Positions 47,246 through 56,151 of a stretch of DNA of 64,000 bases are shown here, piece after piece. The stretch is from an uncultured Maribacter sp. Its GTDB lineage: Bacteria; Bacteroidota; Bacteroidia; Flavobacteriales; Flavobacteriaceae. The translations under genes and the position numbers were made by a program. The notes beneath the pieces are model-generated. The model was given only the letters and a program-made list of their open reading frames with translations, ran no database searches and was not told where the DNA came from. Numbering within the stretch: the first letter of the stretch is position 1; every line of letters starts with the position of its first letter. The DNA is taken from NCBI RefSeq assembly GCF_947500985.1, contig NZ_CANMTX010000004.1, forward strand, positions 434,001 to 498,000. The letters are read 5' to 3'.

Positions 47246-50200
47246 TTAAAACTTTAAATTAAGGCTCATAGTAACAGTTCTTACTGTTGGGTAGTTTCCA
47301 AAGTCAAAACCTTGAGCGGTATTAGATGAAGTGTTGTTGTTGCCACCAGAACCGTAGTAACTTACCTCAGGATCTAAACCAGAATAATCTGTAAAAGTTA
47401 ATAGGTTTTGACCACTTAAAGATAATCTAAGGTTATCAAGACCTAACTTTTCTGAAACGTTAGAAGGTACTGTATAACCTAAAGAAATATTCTTAAGTCT
47501 AATGTAACTACCGTCTTCTACAAAACGAGAAGAAATTTCTCTGTTACTGTTGTTACCAACACGTGGAGCGTTTGTGTCTGTATTTGTTGGAGTCCAAGCG
47601 CTATTGTAGTAAGCTCTAGTAGTATTTGCATCTCCATTCGTTAACTGAACATTGGTCAAGTTAAAGATATCTCCGCCTTGAGAACCTTGAAAGAATATAC
47701 TTAAATCTAAGTTTTTGTAGCTAAAGTTGTTAGTGAAACCCCAAGTAAAATCAGGATTAGGGTTACCTATCGTTGTTCTATCTGCTTCGGTAATGTCACC
47801 ACTTCCATCGATATCTGCAAATAGTGGGTCACCTGCTACACCACCTGATAAGGTTTGTGTACCTGTAGGTGCTGTACCGCCTTGATAAACACCAGCATAT
47901 TCATAACCCCAGAATAGACCAACTTCTTCACCAACTCTTAAAACATAACTTCTGTCATGACTGAAATAACTTGGTGTAGCATCGAAAAATAAATCTGCAT
48001 CGTTTACTAAGCTAACCACTTCGTTTTTGTTAAAAGCAATGTTGAAATCAGTTGTCCATCTAAAATCTTCTTTAAGAATGTTTTTTGTACTTAAAGCAAT
48101 TTCAAGTCCTCTGTTGTTTATTTCACCAACATTAGCTAAAATATCATCACCAGAGAAACCTAAGTATTCAGTAATACTGTTATCCGTTAAAATCAAATCT
48201 TTAGTATCAATGTTGTAATAATCTAATGATACAGATACTCTATTGTTAATAAGACCTAAATCAATACCAAAGTTTGTTTGATATGAAGATTCCCATTTCA
48301 AATTTGGATTTTCAGGTTGTTCAGGAGTTACAGCACTAACAGTTTGTCCGTTGCTTGAAGCATAAAGAGTCTCAAGTCTTGATAAAGATTCGTAAGCACC
48401 AATTGAAGGGTTACCAGTAACACCGTAACTAGCTCTAAATTTCAAATTAGAAATAGCCTTGCTGTCTTTAAGAAAGTTTTCATTAGAAACTTTCCATCCT
48501 AAAGCTGCAGAAGGGAAAAGGGCATACTTTTCATTAGCCGAAAAGTTCGATGCACCATCTCGTCTTATAGTCGCAGTTAATAAATATTTATCATCAAAAT
48601 CATAATTGAATCTACCAAACTGAGATTGAATTTCTACTTCTGATTTTGAAGAATCTGGTTGTAAGATGTTCGTAGCAGAACCTAAACCATAATAAGAAAA
48701 GCCATCTGAAATAAAGCCGGTAGCTTCAGAGAAAAAGTTTTCATTAACTGTTTTTTGGTAAGAATATCCTCCTAATAACGTTAAATTGCTTTTACCGAAT
48801 TCTTTAGTGTAAGTTAAATAGTTTTCACTCAAAACACTTGTTTCTCTATTAGTGTCTACTATTGCTCTTCCGCTTTCTCCACCTGCAGTTTGGGTTAATA
48901 ATGAAGGTAAGTATATACCTCTAGTCTGATTCTCTGTACTTAAACCAAAAGTAGTTTTGAAACTAAGACCTTCTAAAATTTCATAATTAGCATATAAATT
49001 AGCTCTAAAATTATCGGTTTTTGTTTCATCAATTCTTTCTGTTGCAACAGCAAAAGGGTTATCAACTGGATCACCTACAGTATTACCAAATGTATAAGTT
49101 CCATCTGCATTAAAAACTGGTTGGTCCGGTGCATATCTTAGAGCTAATGTAATTACATCATCACCACCAGCAGAAACAGAACCATCTGACTGTGTTGCAG
49201 AACCATTTTTAATACCTCTACTTCCAAAAAGGTTCATACCTAACTTTAATTTGTCGGTAACTTGAGCGTCAATGTTAGATAAGAAAGTTAATCTTTCGAA
49301 ATCAGAACCTATTATGATACCATCTTGTTTGAAGTAGTTTGCAGAAGCATAAAAATTAATTTTTTCGCTACCACCTGAAAATGAAACTTGGTTATTAGAT
49401 GTACTTCCTGATCTATAGATAAGGTCTTGCCAATCTGTATTAGCAGGTCCTTGTGCATATGGAGTTGAAACACCATTGTTAGTTCTAATTTGATTTTGAT
49501 AATCAGCGAACTCACTAGCATTCAGTAAATCTAATCTGTTAGAAATATTTTGAATTGCGTAAGTAGTGTTAGCTTCAATTGATAATTTTCCACTTCTACC
49601 TTTTTTAGTAGTTACTAATATAACACCATTAGAACCTCTTGATCCATATATAGCAGTTGCTGATGCATCTTTTAAAACCTCCATTGATTCAATGTCATTT
49701 GCTTGTGGCATAGAAGCGCCTACAAAGCCATCTACAACAATAAGTGGAGAGCTACTTGCATTAATAGAGGTGTTACCTCTAATTTTTATACTGATAGGTG
49801 CACCTGGTTCACCACCATTATTAGATTGTACTACAACACCTGCTGCACGTCCTTGTAATGCTTGTTCTGCATTTAAAACAGGATATGCATTCAATTCCTC
49901 AGATTTAACTGAAGAAACTGAACCTGTAATGTCACTTTTTTTCTGAGAACCGTAACCTACTACAACAACCTCTTCCAGTTGGCTTGCATCTTCAGCAAGA
50001 ACAACGTCTAAAGTTTGTTGCCCATTAATAGTTACAGATTTCTTAGCGTAACCAATGTAAGAGAATTCTAATACATCGCCATTTTTAACTGTAATGGCAT
50101 AATTACCATCAAAATCTGTTGATGTACCTGTTGTTGTATTTTGGATAACAACATTGGCACCGGGCACAGGCATATTTGTTTCATCGGTAACTGTACCGGT

Positions 50201-50281
50201 CAGGTTATACCCGTCTTGTGCGAATAATGATATGTTGAGTAACAATACCATCATTAATACTAATTTCGTTTTTAAATTCAT
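47246..50281 (-). CDS. SusC/RagA-family TonB-dependent receptor
   Basis: Carboxypeptidase-regulatory-like N-terminus, VVVGYGSQKKSDITGSVSSVKSEELN, plug and beta-barrel, NRGLEIALSTKN, YIRLKNISLGYTVP. Confidence 0.97.
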   Translation of the reverse strand: MNLKTKLVLMMVLLLNISLFAQDGYNLTGTVTDETNMPVPGANVVIQNTTTGTSTDFDGNYAITVKNGDVLEFSYIGYAKKSVTINGQQTLDVVLAEDASQLEEVVVVGYGSQKKSDITGSVSSVKSEELNAYPVLNAEQALQGRAAGVVVQSNNGGEPGAPISIKIRGNTSINASSSPLIVVDGFVGASMPQANDIESMEVLKDASATAIYGSRGSNGVILVTTKKGRSGKLSIEANTTYAIQNISNRLDLLNASEFADYQNQIRTNNGVSTPYAQGPANTDWQDLIYRSGSTSNNQVSFSGGSEKINFYASANYFKQDGIIIGSDFERLTFLSNIDAQVTDKLKLGMNLFGSRGIKNGSATQSDGSVSAGGDDVITLALRYAPDQPVFNADGTYTFGNTVGDPVDNPFAVATERIDETKTDNFRANLYANYEILEGLSFKTTFGLSTENQTRGIYLPSLLTQTAGGESGRAIVDTNRETSVLSENYLTYTKEFGKSNLTLLGGYSYQKTVNENFFSEATGFISDGFSYYGLGSATNILQPDSSKSEVEIQSQFGRFNYDFDDKYLLTATIRRDGASNFSANEKYALFPSAALGWKVSNENFLKDSKAISNLKFRASYGVTGNPSIGAYESLSRLETLYASSNGQTVSAVTPEQPENPNLKWESSYQTNFGIDLGLINNRVSVSLDYYNIDTKDLILTDNSITEYLGFSGDDILANVGEINNRGLEIALSTKNILKEDFRWTTDFNIAFNKNEVVSLVNDADLFFDATPSYFSHDRSYVLRVGEEVGLFWGYEYAGVYQGGTAPTGTQTLSGGVAGDPLFADIDGSGDITEADRTTIGNPNPDFTWGFTNNFSYKNLDLSIFFQGSQGGDIFNLTNVQLTNGDANTTRAYYNSAWTPTNTDTNAPRVGNNSNREISSRFVEDGSYIRLKNISLGYTVPSNVSEKLGLDNLRLSLSGQNLLTFTDYSGLDPEVSYYGSGGNNNTSSNTAQGFDFGNYPTVRTVTMSLNLKF

Positions 50282-50553
50282 TTGTAGTCTTGTTATGTTA
50301 ATTTAAGTTCGACTTGTTAAAGTCTGATTAAAGCATTTTAAAATGAAAATTGAGTTAAGTTTATTTTACATCTGTTAGGCTTCTTTTATTTCTATTTCTT
50401 GCTTTTGAAGAAAGCACTAACAGTAAGTAGTTCAATTTTTAATCATAGTTCTTATCTCAAATAAGAAGCGATAATGTTAATGTGTTAATCTAAATTTTCA
50501 GTCATTGGATTGAATTAAAATTAAGTTCGATGTTAATTTGAGTTGAAAATATT

Positions 50554-50592
50554 TTGGTTTTCCAAACTGGTTATCCAATTTGGTTGACCAAA
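50554..50592. promoter_or_regulatory. Triple tandem UxuR-like operator between divergent susC and manA
   Basis: TTGGTTTTCCAAA CTGGTTATCCAAT TTGGTTGACCAAA, three contiguous 13-bp units. Confidence 0.75.
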
Positions 50593-50915
50593 TATATGTT
50601 ATTTAATCGTTAAAAAAAGAGAAATTTACATTTTAACAACTTTTGCTGTGCTGAAATTTTTCAAATCTGCTTTTAACCCTATATAATATTGAGGATATGG
50701 TATTTAATTAACAAATGGAATCTTTTTTGAGATAATGCTTTTTGTAGCTAATTATGCTTTATTTGCAGTTAAAAACTGCATTTAAATCCCTAAATTTGAG
50801 CGGTTTTCCTCTCTAACTTTTCAATAATATTTTGATTTTTAATAGCAAGTAATGAATTCAACTTTGTGATATTCATTAATTTCTGATGATTTTAATTCAT
50901 TGTAAATACAGTAAT

Positions 50916-52010
50916 ATGAATAACAGTTTTGAGCAATATGCATATATGCCCCTTAAACAATTTTCTAACAGAGTTTGGCGAACTTATGAAGGTGGGGCAT
51001 TAATTGATAAGTGGAAAAAAGATGTTCCAGAAGTAGATGGTAGCATGCCAGAAGAATGGATTATGTCTACTGTAACTGCAAGAGGCAATGGTCGCCCTGA
51101 AAACGAAGGGCTCTCTCTTGTGGAAACTCCGTCAGGTACTCATTCGTTAAAACAATTGGTTGCTTCTAACAAAGAACTGTATTTAGGTAAAGCATTAGCT
51201 GATAAATTTGGCACTACGGGAGTATTGATAAAAATGCTCGATTCTAAAGAAAGGTTAACGATACAAGTTCATCCAGATAAAGATTATGCTAAGACCATGT
51301 TGAATTCCGCTTTCGGAAAAACGGAGTCATGGTACGTTTTGAATAAGAGAGAAATAAATGGCGAGAAGAGTGTCATTTACATGGGCTTTAAAGAAGGTGT
51401 GACCAAAGAACAATGGGAAACCTTATTTATCGCTCAAGATATAGAAGGTATGTTGAACAGTCTTCATAAGATAGAGGTAAACCCTGGTGATGCATATATG
51501 ATATATGGTGGTGTACCACATGCAATTGGTAGTGGTTGCTTTTTAATGGAAGTTCAAGAGCCTACAGATTATACCATGCGTGTAGAAAAAGTTACTCCTG
51601 CAGGATTAACAATTTCTGATGAATTAATACACCAAGGGGTGGGGGAGCAAAATATGCTTGATTGTTTTCATTACGATGGTTGTTCTTATGAAGAAGCAAT
51701 AAAAAGATGGAAGGTCTCACCTAAAACGATAGATTCATCTGATACGCATTCATTGAATACGATTTTCAATGAAAGTCATACAGATTGTTTTGGGCTAAGT
51801 GAGTTAGATTTAAATGGATCACATACCATTAAAGCAAATGGAAGCTTTTTTGTAGCTGTTATTTACTTTGGTGAAGGCACTATAGTATGTGGTGGTAAAG
51901 AATATAGCTTTGCCCAAGGTGATGAAATATTCTTTTCTGCAGCAATAGACCAAGTTGAGTTTAGGTCTACTATAGAATCGAAAATCTTATTATGTTACCC
52001 ACCAAAATAA
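50916..52010 (+). CDS. manA: Class I mannose-6-phosphate isomerase-like protein
   Basis: VWRTYEGGALIDKWKKDVPEVDGSMPEEWIMSTVTARGNG; GVLIKMLDSKERLTIQVHPDKDYA; DAYMIYGGVPHAIGSGCFLMEVQEPTDYTMRVE. Start at 50886 or 50916. Confidence 0.85.
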   Translation: MNNSFEQYAYMPLKQFSNRVWRTYEGGALIDKWKKDVPEVDGSMPEEWIMSTVTARGNGRPENEGLSLVETPSGTHSLKQLVASNKELYLGKALADKFGTTGVLIKMLDSKERLTIQVHPDKDYAKTMLNSAFGKTESWYVLNKREINGEKSVIYMGFKEGVTKEQWETLFIAQDIEGMLNSLHKIEVNPGDAYMIYGGVPHAIGSGCFLMEVQEPTDYTMRVEKVTPAGLTISDELIHQGVGEQNMLDCFHYDGCSYEEAIKRWKVSPKTIDSSDTHSLNTIFNESHTDCFGLSELDLNGSHTIKANGSFFVAVIYFGEGTIVCGGKEYSFAQGDEIFFSAAIDQVEFRSTIESKILLCYPPK

Positions 52011-52053
52011 GGTGTTTGGAAAATAAACATAACAGCGGAATCCAGAAATTATC

Positions 52054-54372
52054 TTAATATAGAATTTTTAGCTTCTGCTGTTCTTCTACTTTAATTTCAC
52101 CAGAATTTATAGTTGAATTATTCTTATGATGATTATTCTTTTCTCCCCATAAAAGAGCAGCATAGCTAACAGGATTGTTCTTGAAAGTGTTATCTGTAAT
52201 TAGCACGTTGATTATACCTTTGGTTTTTAATAGGATATCACTTTTTTCATTCTTTCCACAATTTGTAAAACTGCTATTTTTTATTGTTAAATATCCACCA
52301 ATAGTAGATTCGTCATAACCCCCTCTATAGAAATCAATAACATTCTGCCCAATATTATCAAACTCGCATTGGTAAATAGAGACCATTTCGGCATTGTAAT
52401 CGCCCTTTTCGTCTGCAGCGAGAACTATACCGTTTAAGCAATTATTGAAAGCAGTATCTTTCAATGAAATGCTATTCACAAAAGAGCCTTTGTAGGCTTT
52501 TAAGATAAAGGCGAAATTGCTTATTTCACAACCCATTATATCTAGACTGTAGGCAGATGACATATTTGTTGTTAATGGTGCAAAAGCAATCTGGTTATCT
52601 AAGCCTTTTACTATAATATGTTCCAATCTTAAATTTCCCTTAGGCTTCATTTTAAAAGCCACGCTATCTTTATCATTCGTGAATATTAATTGAGCTTTAG
52701 TGGTAGCGTCTTTTGAACGTAAGGTAATACTCTTGTCAATAGCTAAGGGAGTATTTATTTGATAAATGGCATCGGTTAATTCTATAATGTCGCCAGTATG
52801 TGCCTGTTGAATTTTATTGGTAAGTTCACCTTCTGCAGCTGTGGCTTTTATTATTTGAGGTTCATAAACTTCTTCTTCGGGCGAGAACCAATCTGGTCCA
52901 TACTTTTTCTTGTCGATTATAAATTTTTTAGCTGAAGAAAGGTCGTTTATGGCACCTGGGCGATTTTTATCACTTCGCGATGCACCAAAAATATCTTTGT
53001 CGATTTTAGCAAAATCGAATCCGTTATACACCACTTTCGAAATACTATCTTTAAAATTGGCAGGAGCAAAGAGCCATTCATTAATTTGCTCCATTTTTAC
53101 TTCTCCATTTTGTAGTACATCATACTCAGAATATAGAGTGCCATTATTGTCAATAATATTATTCTTAAATAAAATGCCATCCATTTCACTGTGATTTATA
53201 ATAGGAGTTTCATCTGACTCCGAATTATAGATCAGATTGTTCGCAACGATAGATCGAATAGGTGATGCAGATCTAATTTCACTCGCAGGCAGTACACTGG
53301 TACTTTCTAAATTTTGACCAATACCTATTTGCCAAGGTGATGTGCAATCTACCCATGTATTAAAAGCGACCACAACATCTGATACTTGTAGATATCTGTT
53401 TAAAGGAGTCATTGGTATGCCGTTCATAATCGCAAGTGGTGACCTAAATTCTTCTCCTTTGATTTTGTAGAAATAATTATTGGTAATCCAATGACCTGCA
53501 TTTACAACTCTAATGCCACCATAGAATTCAGAATCATCAGCACCTATAAAAATATTACCATTTACTTTAGCGTAATTACTATGGCGTAATACCAAAGAGC
53601 CTTCAGATTTGTAAAAGATATTATGATTGAAAGTATTGAAATTTGTCTTGTCTGATATTATCTCGACTTCACCATTACAGGCGTCAAAATAATTATCTGA
53701 TACGTTTACATAACCTGGTGAAAAACGGGTTTTACTATCACCTATACGTATGGTTTCACCTCTAGGACCTCCTTTTCTGGGACGTGGTCCAAAATAGTTG
53801 TTTACTATTTGATGGTGATTCTCTATATGTTGGTTACCCGTGAAGAATACTCTTAACGTTTCTCCATCATTAGATTTTCCAGATATATAATTATGATCAA
53901 ATTGGTTGTGCTTACCGTAAAGTTCTATCCAACGGTCATTCGTGTATCGGTTTGGTTGGTTGTAATCTTTAATGACTGTATTGGTTACACGACAGTTATT
54001 TGCAACGCTATCTTCATTAATCATAAAACGAATTATAGAACTGTTGGGGGAGTATCCATTTTTAAAGTAGAGGTTACTTACAGTTAAATACTCTCCGCCT
54101 AGTTGAATAAATGAATTGCCTTCTAAAAATACTTTACCAGGTGTTTCGGCACTAATGGTAATAGGTTGTTTTTCTGTACCGTTACCGTAGTATTTTATAG
54201 CAGCATCTTTCCAAATGCCATCGGCTAATAAAATCTTATCACCAGGACTGGCTTTGGCTATAGCAGTATTTAATTCGGCAATGTCATTAACAATGAGAGT
54301 TTTTTTAGAACTATTTTCTGTACAAGATGCTAGTGCAATAAAAACAGTAATCGCTAGTAGAATATTCTTCAT
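52054..54372 (-). CDS. PL6-family alginate lyase (lipoprotein, two beta-helix regions)
   Basis: Lipobox FIALASCTENS; ISGKSNDGETLRVFF; NYFGPRPRKGGPRGETIRIGDSKTR; NGEVEIISDKTNFNTFNHNIFYKSEGSLVLRHSNYAKVNGNIFIG. Confidence 0.93.
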   Translation of the reverse strand: MKNILLAITVFIALASCTENSSKKTLIVNDIAELNTAIAKASPGDKILLADGIWKDAAIKYYGNGTEKQPITISAETPGKVFLEGNSFIQLGGEYLTVSNLYFKNGYSPNSSIIRFMINEDSVANNCRVTNTVIKDYNQPNRYTNDRWIELYGKHNQFDHNYISGKSNDGETLRVFFTGNQHIENHHQIVNNYFGPRPRKGGPRGETIRIGDSKTRFSPGYVNVSDNYFDACNGEVEIISDKTNFNTFNHNIFYKSEGSLVLRHSNYAKVNGNIFIGADDSEFYGGIRVVNAGHWITNNYFYKIKGEEFRSPLAIMNGIPMTPLNRYLQVSDVVVAFNTWVDCTSPWQIGIGQNLESTSVLPASEIRSASPIRSIVANNLIYNSESDETPIINHSEMDGILFKNNIIDNNGTLYSEYDVLQNGEVKMEQINEWLFAPANFKDSISKVVYNGFDFAKIDKDIFGASRSDKNRPGAINDLSSAKKFIIDKKKYGPDWFSPEEEVYEPQIIKATAAEGELTNKIQQAHTGDIIELTDAIYQINTPLAIDKSITLRSKDATTKAQLIFTNDKDSVAFKMKPKGNLRLEHIIVKGLDNQIAFAPLTTNMSSAYSLDIMGCEISNFAFILKAYKGSFVNSISLKDTAFNNCLNGIVLAADEKGDYNAEMVSIYQCEFDNIGQNVIDFYRGGYDESTIGGYLTIKNSSFTNCGKNEKSDILLKTKGIINVLITDNTFKNNPVSYAALLWGEKNNHHKNNSTINSGEIKVEEQQKLKILY

Positions 54373-54413
54373 AAAAGTAACTTGTTAAATAAAATGAACT
54401 AGCTTCTGTTTGT

Positions 54414-55667
54414 TTACTGAATGAAATCAATAAATCCGTTTAATGCAACGTAAAGCATATAACAATTGAAAATAAAAGTGGCGCCTAAGGCTAAATTCAT
54501 CCCAATACCTACTTTGTACTCTTTCATGATACTTTCTTTGTTTAAGAGGATAATAAGAAAGAGTGTAATCAATGGCATTACAAACGGACTTAATGCTTGA
54601 GAAGCAATTAATATCCAAACTGGTTTTCCTCCTAGAATAGGGACAATTAAACCAGACAGTGCCACCAATACAACAATTAGTTTGTACAGCGGTTTTTTCA
54701 TGTCGCGTTCTGTACCTGTGTAATCAGCAACTAACCAAGGGAATAATAATAGGTTGGGAAAGATGGATGACAAACCCGCACCGATAATACCTAATGTAAA
54801 TAGGGTAAGGGCGAAATCTCCTGCCCATGGTCCTAATGCATGCATCATATCTGTGGCATCTTCAACAGGTGCGCCCTTAAAGTACAGGGTTCCCGTTGCG
54901 CTGATCATTATAGCAAGACTTATAAAAAAGGTCATTACCATTGAAGACATTGCATCTTTGTTTTCAGTTTTTAAATCTTTTAAGCCCCAATTTTGTTCTT
55001 GAACGAGAATACTTCTCGACGCTAAACAAACACCTGCCATTGTAGTACCTACTATACCGGCAATTACCAAGCCGTTGTTATCACCTTTAGGCAATTCTGG
55101 AAAAAATTCGGTAATGGAAGTGCCTGCTTCTTTAACCACCATAAAGCTAGTGATAATAAAGGCTAAGGCCATAAAGCCAACCATAATACTCATGGCTTTT
55201 ATGAAATTTTCGTGTTTACCGGTCCAAAAAAGTCCGATAAGTAAAGCGATAAAAAAGATGGAAACTACAGGTTTGTTTAGAAATGAAATGGAAGTTTTTA
55301 CTGAAATCCATTCCATTGTTACTTCTGCTACTACGCCCATAACGCCAATACAAGATGAAACAATAGAGACGAGTAATGCAGTAATAATAAAAATAGTGAG
55401 TGGTTTACCGAATGCCTTTTTAAAATTGAACATTAGGGTATTTCCAGAAACGATGGTCAATTTACTAATAGACACCAATAAGAAGTAGGTGAAAAAACAA
55501 GAAAGTAGTAGCGCCCATGAAAGGCTAAGACCATATTTAGCACCAGAAACTACCATTGAGGTGACACTACCGGTACCTACAACGTAACCAATAATAAAAA
55601 ATGCTGGACCAAAATCCTTGAGACGTTTTTTGAATTTTCCTGAAAAGGACATATTTTCTGTTGTCAT
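54414..55667 (-). CDS. Atypical Nramp-family-like transporter
   Basis: About 11 TM segments; FGPAFFIIGYVVGTGSVTSMVVSGAKYGLSLSWALLLSCFFTYFLLVSISKLTIVSGNTLM; AGIVGTTMAGVCLASRSILVQEQNWGLKDLKTENKDAMSSMVMTFFISLAIM. Confidence 0.72.
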   Translation of the reverse strand: MTTENMSFSGKFKKRLKDFGPAFFIIGYVVGTGSVTSMVVSGAKYGLSLSWALLLSCFFTYFLLVSISKLTIVSGNTLMFNFKKAFGKPLTIFIITALLVSIVSSCIGVMGVVAEVTMEWISVKTSISFLNKPVVSIFFIALLIGLFWTGKHENFIKAMSIMVGFMALAFIITSFMVVKEAGTSITEFFPELPKGDNNGLVIAGIVGTTMAGVCLASRSILVQEQNWGLKDLKTENKDAMSSMVMTFFISLAIMISATGTLYFKGAPVEDATDMMHALGPWAGDFALTLFTLGIIGAGLSSIFPNLLLFPWLVADYTGTERDMKKPLYKLIVVLVALSGLIVPILGGKPVWILIASQALSPFVMPLITLFLIILLNKESIMKEYKVGIGMNLALGATFIFNCYMLYVALNGFIDFIQ

Positions 55668-55757
55668 AAGTATTGGTTCAGCATTTAATATGTTATAAAA
55701 TATTACTTCAAAAAATCTATTTGAAGCCGCAAAAAGTAACTGTAAATAGATTAGGTC

Positions 55758-56132
55758 TTACTCTTTATCTCCGAAATAAGATGGACCCACACCACTTAAG
55801 AAATCTTCTCTGACAGGGCTAAAAGTATCAATTAGTTCCCCTTCTTCAAGGCAAACAGCACTATGTAATAAATTTGGTTCAATATAAACTCCGTCACCTG
55901 CTTCTACTATTTGCTTCTCACCGTCAATTACAAATTCGAATTTACCTGAAACGCAATAGGTAGCTTGTGTGTGAAAATGTTGATGAGGGGCACCTAATGC
56001 TCCTTTGTCAAATTTTACTCTAACCATCATGATTTGGTTGTCATAACCTAAGAATTTTCTTGAAACTCCTCCTCCAAGTACTTCCCATTCCATGTCTTTA
56101 GTGATGACGTATTTTTCACTGAATCTTTTCAT
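55758..56132 (-). CDS. kdgF: KdgF-like cupin (unsaturated uronate linearisation)
   Basis: Small cupin: VRVKFDKGALGAPHQHFHTQATYCVSGKFEFVIDGEKQIVEAGDGVYIEPNLLHSAVCLEEGELIDTFSPVREDFL. Confidence 0.88.
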   Translation of the reverse strand: MKRFSEKYVITKDMEWEVLGGGVSRKFLGYDNQIMMVRVKFDKGALGAPHQHFHTQATYCVSGKFEFVIDGEKQIVEAGDGVYIEPNLLHSAVCLEEGELIDTFSPVREDFLSGVGPSYFGDKE

Positions 56133-56151
56133 AATTTTTATTCTTTAATAT

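Noticed and set aside
49566-49946. 126-aa + strand ORF antisense to susC
   Set aside because: Fully inside a strongly supported TonB-dependent receptor gene; no recognisable domain. Same reasoning for 5911..6318, 44096..44428, 55075..55488, 59263..59616 and similar antisense ORFs.
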